Source: Prostheceraeus crozeri
Taxonomy: Eukaryota; Platyhelminthes; Polycladida; Euryleptidae
Direction: 5' to 3'
Assembly: GCA_907163375.1 (NCBI GenBank)
Contig: CAJQUW010008745.1
Span: 62,001 to 126,000 of the forward strand
Length of the DNA: 64,000 nt
The notes below the pieces were generated by a model. It was not told the origin of the DNA. It ran no database searches and was given only the letters and a program-made list of their open reading frames with translations. Within the stretch, counting starts at the first letter, position 1, and each line of letters begins with the position of its first letter. The translations under genes were made by a program, and so were the position numbers. Of the stretch, positions 39,701-51,700 are shown piece after piece.

Positions 39701-42700
39701 ACTGTGGCAGCCGATTTTCACGGTCGGAAAACTTTCTACATGAAGAAACCCATGCAACAGATAATCTAATGAAATTATCTAATAGATTATGATTCTAAGT
39801 GTTTCCTTGCTAAAATCGTGATATCTACATTATGCATATGCCCTGTAGCCGTTTATATAAATGGACGAAAAGCTGTCAAGGCAGTTGGTTTCTTATGTTT
39901 ATTAGATGGTAAAATATTTCAATAACTTCTTAAATTATAGAGGCACCCCTTGAAATTAGTGAATTGAAACTATAATTTTATCCTAACCGCTCAAAATAAT
40001 GCCAAGAAGAAAAAATAGGATATTAAAGTTCTATTAAAAAGGTTTGATGCGAGAGAGCACAAAATAGCTGAAACAGTAAGTACATGCTTAACGGGACTCA
40101 TCCATCTGTTAATAATCACTTCAGTGATTGTAGTATATTCAACAGTCGTTTGTTTGTCATACTACTCGCATTGGTTATTCATGCGCAATCGCTTGCGCCG
40201 GCGACAAAGTATCCAATTATCATCATTTGGATCATTGAGTTGCTAACATTAAAGATGTGCAGAATGTCATCCATGTAAGGCAGCCAGACCTGAGTCACAG
40301 TTTCAGGTGAGAACAATACGCGAATGACAACACTTCCTTTTAATAGTAGATTCTTCACATTCTCAATCACATTTCATGCATTGAGCGCACAGAATTAGAT
40401 AAACAAAATATTTAATTCTGTGATTGAGCGTGTTCAAAGATACTTTCCCCGCATCGCTTTTAAACGCTCAGCAACTACTGTCATAGATTGCAATTGTCAA
40501 AATTAAAACCACGAGACTCTAGACGTATTTTTGGTAGACTTGTATTTCTTGAATAAACTGTACTATAATCATTTCGAATTGTCGCTTAACTCCTTCTTCA
40601 CCACGTACCGGTGCCGTTCATCTTACATTACTCCCGTTTAATCACGTGACGGCTGCCCGACTGCACCAGTCTCAAAAGTTAATTCGAACTAACTTTTTGG
40701 ATTGTTTTTCTTCCGTGTCATCAAGGTATGGAATTCATTGAACGTTCCAATTGTGAAAGCTCCAACCTACGTGAAATTCAAGTACAGGCTCAAATCTGTC
40801 GATCTCAGTGAATTTTATCCATATTGTGACCGTTGATATGTAATTTCGTGTAAAATCATGCGACATGCATTTCTTGATGGTAAATATTTATTTCCATGCA
40901 TACTTTTGTTCCAAACCGAAGACTCTCATCATATGAAGATTAAGAAGAGACTTTATTCCACTGATCCGAGATCACTATATATACCTATGGTACACGAACA
41001 CCTGTTCGACACGAACACTTCTTCGACACGACATTTGTTCGACACGGACACTTCTTCGACACGACGTTTGTTCGTTATTAAGCAACTATAGTCTTTTTCT
41101 TTTTCAGGTTGTGTATTTTTTGAGAATTTGCATTTTTTTTATACTTTTTGTCTTAAATTAATTTATTTCCTTTCTAAAAAAATATAATTCTTGCATCGCA
41201 TAGATTGAACTAGAAGCGTATTTGTAATTTAAGATATTACCCTAAAGACGAAAGATAGCCAGTACCTAAAATTCTATTCATGTTAAATCCATAAACAATT
41301 ATTTCATTTATAAAATGAGAAACACTTTCAATCAAATTCATAATCATTCTATTAACTACAACATATACACAAAAACACTAAATCAAGTCACTTTAAGGAG
41401 ATATTCATTGCAATTCCTTGCAAATAGTCCAACATTGGCATTTGATTTTCAGAAAACAATTTGTGAAGACTTTGTATTTCCTGGACTGTGTCAGTCCTTT
41501 TATAGTAATCCAGCTATGGTGCTGTGATAAACTGACTTGGTTTGGCCACATATAAAGTATACATGTAGAATCATTGATGCAAGATATTTCCGATCAATCA
41601 ATGCTAGATAAAGCATTATTCATGCAGAACTTGTCGAAGAAGTGTTCGTGTCGAACAAATGTCTTGTCGAAGAAGTGTCCGTGTCGAACAAATGTCTTGT
41701 CGAAGAAGTGTCCGTGTCGAAGAAGTTTTCTGTCGAACAAATGTCCGAAAACATAGATATCAACTTGTCGAAGAAGTGTCTGTGTCGAAGAAGTGTACCA
41801 GATCCATACCTATATACACTGTTTAATATCATGAATTTGAGTCATTTTATCGACAGGTCTTTTCATCGACAGGGTCATTTCATCGACAAGTCGCTCCATC
41901 ACTGTCTATGTCCATAGTTAGAAGACATTGGAGTCCTTGACAAAGCTCACAGACAGCTTGATGTTAAAGCGATGGTAAGTCGTCACTAGTATAGTCTGCT
42001 TTATTATGACTTCCCCACATAGCAGCATCATTAATTTAACATAGCATAACTGTACAACTGTAGTCAAAGATATAGGACATGTACATGCACATAGCCAAAT
42101 AACTTATCCATTGAAGTCTATAACTTATCCATACTTATCTATGACATGTACATAGATGTCGCAAATAGCACGGCCGCCACAATGTCTATGATTATTGAGT
42201 TGATGCATGTCTTAAACTATCTATGGATGCATGATACTTTAGAGCAAATATCATCCACCTGTCGATGAAAATACCAGTCGTTGAAATGAACCAGTATAGT
42301 GTCGATGAAGTGAACCATTACCATATATCTGGTCTGATATTTACGGCTTTAGGTAGATTTTTGCTCAGGTTGTGTATTTTCGTTTTCTGAATATGACAAT
42401 TTTTACGGATAAATTCCAGGGTATGAACCAGGGTATTTTAGGGTCAATTCCAGTTTATGAACCTCATATTATCAGAAGTGGGTAAATCTTCTGTTTGAAA
42501 CTTTGGTCAACTTTATCGTTGATGTCATTGATAGACTGCTCCTTGTATACATTGTTAATGAACATTAGCCGAACTTTTTCACAGGACTGCTCATAAGTTT
42601 CAGAATCTGAAGAAATCCGTTTTTCGATAGAACAAGGACTTCATAGCTGCTACTCGTACTTTATACTACTTAGACGAATAGACACAATTAGGAATGCACA

Positions 42701-45700
42701 CTTCAGTATTAGCATATTTTTGGTGCCAGAAAGTTTTGAGTCTACTATCAATTTTGGCAGTTTTGCATCCAAAAAAACAGATGCTGCTATTGTGTTCGGT
42801 TTCCATAGTAAAACTGATATCATGGATATCAGTATATAGCTCATTCTAAGGTATTCAAAAAATGCCTGAGCATCTTCACAAGTCTTGAAAAAAGCAAGGC
42901 AGTCGTCGACATACGCACGTATCTTTTACAAAAGATGAAATAATTGATTGCCACTGAACTTTTCAAACTGCGACTTAATTAAACTAATGGTAAAAGCAGC
43001 CATGGTTGGACCAAGGTTTGATCCCATTGACATACCATCTATCTGCCTGTAATATCTGACTGTAATGTTTTATTAAATGGAAGCAAAATTTCTTGCAAGC
43101 AATAGTCAACAAGTCTCGAAGAGTACGTTTCGAGATTGGAAGACTGTCTTCATCAACGATAGAAATGATGTAGTGAATGGTTCGATCTACCGGGATATTA
43201 GTAAATATGTTCGAAACATCAAAACCAAAGTGCACATAAAAAATCAATTTGAATCAAAGAATCAGAGACTGTAATGAATAACAGAGACGGATCCATTCAT
43301 TTTTGTTAAATTTGTAACCTCTTTTCACATCGTAGCGTCTAAATGACGGTGTTGAGACAAATGATTTTATTGATTTTATTTACATTGCTGTAGATCGTTA
43401 TTGTACATTTGCACATCATGTCATTTTTAAGTGTAATCCACAGAATTAGATTGTTTAATCGTATCACTTTGCTGGAAGTGCAAACTGATTCAAACAGATG
43501 GCACATGCAGGAACTTAATTAAGTGGGCAAAAAGAAATTTTTAATACCTTACAGAGATAGGAAAAATAGTCGTGCGTCGCTTGCGGATTGCTCTGAATTC
43601 CTTCAAAATGCTCCGATCGCCACGATTCCTTCAGATTCGAAGAATTCAGATAATTGCGCAAAAGTTTTCTCGATAGTGTTGGGCCCTCTGATCATTTTAA
43701 AAAAAGTTAGCAGGCGCACGAAAAAACGTTCATAAACTTCTCTGTAGAACTTGATGTCGTCTGTGTCTCTTTGCTGTGTGATCCGGTTAATAACAGTCAA
43801 CAGTCAATTTGGCGTGTTCAATGTTGAACTGGCTGCTCATTGTTCGATTGCTATGGTATTATGTCAGCGCAGATTGTGCCATTTCATTTACGTTACATGT
43901 TCCAATGTTTCCTTTCTAGTCAAACAGAATAGTGGGGGTGATAACTCTAAAACCGTGCAAATTGAGGGTAGAGGGCCAGATTTTTGCCTATATCTTAATT
44001 TTCATCCTATGAACAATTCCTGATATGTATCTCTTTCTGAATTTCTGCATTTACGTCTCCCTGAAATACATTACACCAATGGGATTTCGCACAGACTTTA
44101 ATGACTAAAAATAATTCTAGTGTTTAAATGCGGAAGCAAGAGTGGATGTTTCGTCATAGTGACGCAGTACCCAAATATTTCAAATTTTACCAGCTGAAAA
44201 TAGTAATAGCAAAAATCTATGGCAATGGCTATGACATCGGCTGAACCGGCACAAGTTTGGTCTCTTGGCTATTACACCGGCTGATCCGTTGCAATATTCT
44301 TTTATCTATATTATCCCGCATCGTATTTCTCAGCTATATCAGATAACAGAATCACTCAATGTAACAAGAAGAGGTCTTTGTATCAGAAAGTGACTAGGCT
44401 CGCCTCTTTGTCTTTCATCGCCTTACATAGTCTTGCCTCACTCTAATTTTTTGAGAAATTTAGTGGTTTCTGAAAAGAACTAAACAGATTTCTAGGCGAC
44501 AAACGAATAATATAACAAAATCTCAATTTTCAAGTGCTGTTGATAATTTTATCTATTTCTTATTTGAGGCAATCAGCATTATCTGGGACCCGTTTCATTA
44601 AATAAATTAGTGCTCTATATATGTGTGGAAAATGTTTTGCGTTTCATAAAATAAATTTAAAGCAGTGATTTAAACAGTCGAAATTAGCAGCGCTTCACAA
44701 AACCACATATTAAGCAGTGATTTATATTAGTCCCACACAGCTTAATATTTGGTTTTGTGAAATGCTGTTAATTTCGACTGCCTAATCAGTATTATTAAGT
44801 AGTCTGCAGAGTAATTGCGTTTCACAAAGAAGTATCAGCTGTGCTCGAAATTTGAAGATATGGAAATTCACTGATAGAAATGTGAAAATTTTTATCAACC
44901 TCAAGAGTTTGATAAATATGTGAATGATCGTCGAGAAAGTTATGGAAACTTAAAATATCGGAGAAATTACTGAAAATATAACTTGAAAATAGAAAAATGG
45001 CTTTTGATTCTCAACTCTATTGTCAGTAGTAAACTATTTGTGAGAAGGGCACATTTGCAAGCTGTTTTTTTGAAATTTTTTTCCTTTGAAAAGTGGCAAT
45101 GCTGTGACGAAGAAACGTCCGATAACAACAAAATTATAGTGGGTTGATTTGAGGGTTTCAATTTCTTTCGTGTAATGAGGTATGGAAGAATTTCGTCATT
45201 CAAAGTCATGTCATAAAATCATTTCAATATTAGAAGACCTTGAGATATTGATTTTTACATATATCGACAACAGCAAGCAAAATGGATTCTCAAATACTCT
45301 CTAAATTTGTAGTCGCGCAATTGACAGCCGGAAACATTTTCGACTCATAACTTTTTTACCACCTAAACAAATGCAGCCATCCGAGAGACAAAAGCAAAAC
45401 GAATCTCATGCACATTCTTTCAGAAAACGAAATACAGCCTAACCAAAGCTACAAGAAGCCCCGATCATCCCATCAAGTTTAATAGAAAGTCATAGAAAAC
45501 CCTCTACAACAGGGTATTGAATCTCCAATTTTTAAAAACATAGCTACCCACAACATCCTTTACTCACTGCAGACAATTAAGTAGAATTACAAAGATGCTC
45601 GACAGCACTGTACTCAGCATCAATCCAAATTTTAGCAAATTCTATGCTCCGAACTGTCCTTCAGGGCCTACACAAGATGACCGCTTTAATCGAATTTCAA

Positions 45701-48700
45701 ATTTTCAAAAACAAAGGTAGTCACAACTCCCATTCTTCATTGCCGAAAATTCTGTAGAGCTACAGCAATGCTCCACGGTACCTCTATCACCTTCACATTA
45801 AGTTTCATCAAAATCCAAACAGTGCCCTGTCCTACAGAGAAATTATAAGCTAAAAACAACAGCTTACGCAGCTGATTTTCAAATTTTCAAAAACACAGCT
45901 AGTCACAACTACTGTTCCTCGTTGCAGACAATTCCGTAGAGCTACACCAACGTTCTATGGCATCTCACTCACCTTTGCGTGAATTTTCATCAAAATCCAT
46001 ACAGTGCTTTGTCCTTCAGGGCCTACACAAGATGACCGCTTTAATCGAATTTCAAATTTTCAAAAACAAAGGTAGTCACAACTCCCATTCTTCATTGCCG
46101 AAAATTCTGTAGAGCTACAGCAATGCTCCACGGTACCTCTATCACCTTCACATTAAGTTTCATCAAAATCCAAACAGTGCCCTGTCCTACAGAGAATTTA
46201 TAAGCTAAAAACAACAGCTTACGCAGCTGATTTTCAAATTTTCAAAAACACAGCTAGTCACAACTACTGTTCCTCGTTGCAGACAATTCCGTAGAGCTAC
46301 ACCAACGTTCTATGGCATCTCACTCACATTTGCGTGAATTTTCATCAAAATCCATGCAGTGCTTTGTCCTTCAGGGCCTACACAAGATGACCGCTTTAAT
46401 CGAATTTCAAATTTTCAAAAACAAAGGTAGTCACAACTCCCATTCTTCATTGCCGAAAATTCTGTAGAGTTACAGCAATGCTCCACGGTACCTCTATCAC
46501 CTTCACATTAAGTTTCATCAAAATCCAAACAGTGCCCTGTCCTACAGAGAATTTATAAGCTAAAAACAACAGCTTACGCAGCTGATTTTCAAATTTTCAA
46601 AAACACAGATAGTCACAACTACTGTTCCTCGTTGCAGACAATTCCGTAGAGCTACACCAACGTTCTGTTGCATCTCACTCACATTTGCGTGAATTTTCAT
46701 CAAAATACATGCAGTGCTTTGTCCTATAGGGCCTACACAAGATGACCGCTTTAATCGAATTTCAAATTTTCAAAAACAAAGGTAGTCACAACTCCCATTC
46801 TTCATTGCCGAAAATTCTGTAGAGCTACAGCAATGCTCCACGGTACCTCTATCACCTTCACATTAAGTTTCATCAAAATCCAAACAGTGCCCTGTCCTAC
46901 AGAGAAATTATAAGCTAAAAACAACAGCTTACGCAGCTGATTTTCAAATTTTCAAAAACACAGCTAGTCACAACTACTGTTCCTCGTTGCAGACAATTCC
47001 GTAGAGCTACACCAACGTTCTGTTGCATCTCACTCACATTTGCGTGAATTTTCATCAAAATACATGCAGTGCTTTGTCCTATAGGGCCTACACAAGATGA
47101 CCGCTTTAATCGAATTTCAAATTTTCAAAAACAAAGGTAGTCACAACTCCCATTCTTCATTGCCGAAAATTCTGTAGAGCTACAGCAATGCTCCACGGTA
47201 CCTCTATCACCTTCACATTAAGTTTCATCAAAATCCAAACAGTGCCCTGTCCTACAGAGAAATTATAAGCTAAAAACAACAGCTTACGCAGCTGATTTTC
47301 AAATTTTCAAAAACACAGCTAGTCACAACTACTGTTCCTCGTTGCAGACAATTCCGTAGAGCTACACTAACGTTCTATGGCATCTCACTCACATTTGCGT
47401 GAATTTTCATCAAAATACATGCAGTGCTTTGTCCTTCAGGGCCTACACAAGATGACCGCTTTAATCGAATTTCAAATTTTCAAAAACAAAGGTAGTCACA
47501 ACTCCCATTCTTCATTGCCGAAAATTCTATAGAGCTACAGAAACGTTACATGGCATCTCACTCAGAGTTACATCACGTTTCTTTAAATTCCATGTAATAT
47601 TCTGTCCTACAGATCCTTCGCAAGTTTGAAAACATGGCCTACTGATTGAAAATCTGCCGTTTTCAGACACACTGCCGGCCATAACTCCTTCGCATCTTTG
47701 CGGACTTTTTCTGCTGCATGATGTGCATTCTGTAGTGAGGTCAGATACGACCACCCGTTTTTGTTAAATGGAACCCACTACGTTGAGGAGGAAGTATAAG
47801 TTTTTTTATACTTCCTCCTCTACGTAGTGGGTCCCATTGAATTTCCGAAAATTCAAATTGTTGAAAATAATCAAAATATGTTTTGGTCTTTTGATGTAAT
47901 TCTACCAAAAAGGAGCACCAACATGGCACCGGAACCTATAAAAAATGACATCAGGAAAAGAGCAAAAATTTTTGGAAGATACCAGGAGAACTTCTTTCAG
48001 AATAGTGCTCCCTGAAAACTAGGTTTTCTGCATAGTTGTGCAATCTTTCATAGTACATTTTCCCACAGCCATGTTTTAAAGCCACCTTTTAAAACCATGC
48101 TCTCCAAAAATGAATTTCATGCCGTGTTATACACGAGATTGCATAGTAGAGTTAGCAAAAAAGTATTTCAATCCGTTTCTTCAAATAATATACTATCAAT
48201 TGAATTTTCAGCATGCCTCATCGTTGACAAAAAATATACACAACACCTTTAAAACGTCAAGAAAAACATTAGTGATTCTGGCTCAATTGCAAGCGAAGTC
48301 TGCCACACTTTCACATGACGATTCTCGAAACGGCATTAAAAAAAAACGGCAACCAATCGATGACTCTGACAAGAAAAACAATTCATGCAATCATGGAATG
48401 TTTTGTGTCAATTTTTGTGTCATGCAATCATCGAACCAATTTTTAAACTTTTCCATATTATCTTCGCAACAAAGCTTCATGACGTCAGCAAGACATTTGT
48501 TACCCTAACTGAATTGCAACCAAAATATGTCCACACCTTCTCATGATAATACTCCATAGGGTGCTACATCGCAACAAGCAACGGAAAGCATTGACCTGTG
48601 AAACAACTCATGCAATCATCGGAATTTTCCATCACCTCTCGAATTTCACGTCATTTTCTTCGCAACATGACTTCATATCGTCAAGAAAAACCTTGATGAT

Positions 48701-51700
48701 TCTGGCTCAGTTGCAACCAAAGTCTGTTCATGCCTTCTTATCATCATTTTCTCTATACGACTTTGCAAAACAACATCCAACCGGCGACTCTGAGCTGAGA
48801 AGGAACTCATGCAATCATTTGAATTTTCCATCACCTCTCGAAATTTTTTCAAGTCATTTTCTTCGCAACATGACTTCACATCGGCAAGAAAAGCTTGATG
48901 ATTCTGGCTCAGTTGCAACCAAAGTCTGTCCACCTCTTCTCATGATAATACTCCATGGGGTGCAACAACGTAACACGCAACAGACAGCAATGACCTGTGA
49001 AACAACTCATGAAATCCTTGAATGTTTTCAGCAATATGCGAATTGTACGACATTTGCTTTGCAACACAACTTCACAACGTCGGCAAAACATAAATGATCC
49101 TGCGCAACCAAAGTAGGTCCACACCTTCTCATGATCATTCTTAGGAGCACGCCCGTTGTCTACATTCATATACCGGAGCGCGACCGATGACGAAAATTGG
49201 ACGCTCGAAAACACCCGCAGTCTGAATTCATGCACTCACGCACTCTACTCCGGTTGTCTATATTCTTGCCTTGGACACCTGATTTCAGACATCGGGCGTG
49301 TTCAGGCGCGCAAATGTATACCTTCCGTGTGCTCCGGCGTATGAATATAGACATCGGGTGCGCTCAGTCGTGTGAATTCTGACCTCGAGCGGGTGTACTT
49401 GTGCGTGTTCGGTCGCATGAATCTAGACCGCGGCAGGCTTACTTGTGCTTGTGAATCTAGGCTTCGGGCATTGATTAGTGTGATGAAACATAGAAAAAGT
49501 TATGGGAAATGCAAGAAACATACATCAATCCATCATATCTAGAAAATCCGAATCGATAGCTCTGCTCATGCCGGCCATCCCACACAATTTCATCTATATT
49601 CACTCAAATAGTTAAAGTGCGGATCTCTCTACAAAGGAAGACTTCTCTGAGAGCTGTCACTACATATCAATGCACATGTATATTCACACGAATCTGTGGA
49701 TACTCACCTGATCCAAACCGCTTGATCATCTTTTTAATTGCTCATTTCAATTCGAAATCTCAGAATTCAAGTGCTACATGTCGCCTATTAGTCAGGGAGT
49801 TGTGTGGGTAAGCTTAGTTGTGATTGAGGCAGGGTCGTCAAAGTTTTGGCCACCGCTGTGACTGCCATTTTCAGATGCAGATCCACAATTGAATTGATGC
49901 TGTGAGCATAGATCTACAATGTACTTGACGAAGTACTTTATCTCGAAGAAGTGGTTCTCAAGCTAGAGTTATCCTTTGCTCTTGTGTTTTGAAACGCTAA
50001 GGAGAATGATACTGAGGTTTTGGGCAACTCCGGTACTGATTCAGGCAATAGGCTTACTAACAAAGTTTTGGCTGACAGCGTGAAGATATGATCGAAAACT
50101 ATTTTTTGTAAAAATGGCGAAAATGTGTGATGATTGCGTGAAATTTTCTCCGGCCAGATTTGCCGGTTAACGCTTGTGTTTTGATACTCTGGAGATAAAA
50201 TTGTAAAGGTATGGGGTAAGTTTTGTTTCAATTGAGGCAAATTCGCAAAGTATTCGCTGTAGATGTAAAGTTTTTCTTGAAAATTATAGTTTTGTAAAAT
50301 TGGTGAAATTGGTGAAAACGTGTGATGATAGCATGCAGTGCATGTCAGGCCTGAGTTGCGTTGTTGTCTTTTGATGTGCTCTGCAGAATGATAATGAGTT
50401 GGTTGTGGTTGAGACAATACTACCAGCGTTTTGACTTACAGTGTAAAGAATTGTGGGAAAAATACAATTTTTGAAGAATTGGCGAAGGCGTGCGTTGATT
50501 GCGCAAGGTGCTTCCCATGCCTTGCTGATGCCAGTTTGGTTCGAATTGAGGTAGCAATGACAAGGTTTTCGTTTTCGTTGCACTGCCATTTTCAGATGCA
50601 GATCCACAACTGAAACTGCACCTGGAGGTGCATCTATCCGAGAAGTACTTATACTTTGAGAATTATTTCTTGGCCCAGAGTCGCCCGTTGACTACTGTTT
50701 TTTAAAGTGATCTAGTGAATGACACTGAGAAGATGTGGGGAACGTTTGGTTTGAATTGAGGCAGCATTGACAAGGCCTTTGGTGTCGATGCGCTGCATTT
50801 TTCAGCTACAGATCCACAACTGAAACTATAGCCGAAAATGCATCCATCCGACCAAGTACTTTTACTCGTAGAACCGCTTTTCCGCCCAGAGTTCACGTTT
50901 TCCGCTGTATTTTGAAACGCTCTACTGAATGACACTGAGAAGATGTGGGACAAGTTTGATTGTGATTGAGGTATTTCTGTCTGTCAGTGTACACAGACCA
51001 GTTATGTTGTTAAAGATATTCTTGTCATATTGGTGAAGGCTTGCTTAGAATGCGTGAAGTGAGCTAGGTTGGTGGTGATTGAAGCAGTATTGACAACGTT
51101 TTGCTTGACACAGGAGGTTCATGGTCATCTGTGGGGAAAAATTATTAAAAGTGAACTCCTTTTAATAGGACGAACGTTTTCATAAAGTACGGTAGGCAAA
51201 ATATGCATGCATATACAAAGCCAACGTTTCTCGCAGTCTCTGTCAACTTCAAGTCGCAGTAAAAAATTACTGCACCCTGAAGCTACGAGTAACAGAGACT
51301 GTCGAAACTTAGACCTTATGTTTGACTTACCTTACTTTATTGAAGCATTCAGTCTACTAAGGGAAGTTGACGTTTTATATTTCTCCACACAAATGAGTAT
51401 TGGCAAATTTGACTGTCGGTGTGCTGCTAAGTAATGATGATGATAATCTTTCTTGTAAAATTGGTGAAAACATGTATTTATTGCGTAAAATGTTTTTCTG
51501 GACAGATTTGTCCGTTGGGTGTTCCTGTTTGATGCGATCTAGAGAATGACACTAAGAAGTGATGCACCAACATTTTAAACAAAATTATCTATAATTTGAA
51601 TGCTTTGGGTATTGACTGATTTATTCAGTGAACTTTTTTATTATGCACTGGCTATTACACCCGGTATTAAAGCCTGTACAAAAGTCTGTACAAAAGTCTT

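Noticed and set aside
41574-41917. Repetitive ORFs rich in KKC/NKC-type units
   Set aside because: They arise from the 16/17-bp subterminal repeats of element A read in frame; there is no start context or domain.
45676-47530. CRISPR-like array
   Set aside because: Repeats of 355 bp with no unique spacers in a spliced eukaryotic gene; it is a satellite.
48110-49097. Plus-strand ORFs of 132 and 184 codons
   Set aside because: Open frames within satellite 2 monomers, repeating with the array. No domain recognised; likely chance from low stop density.
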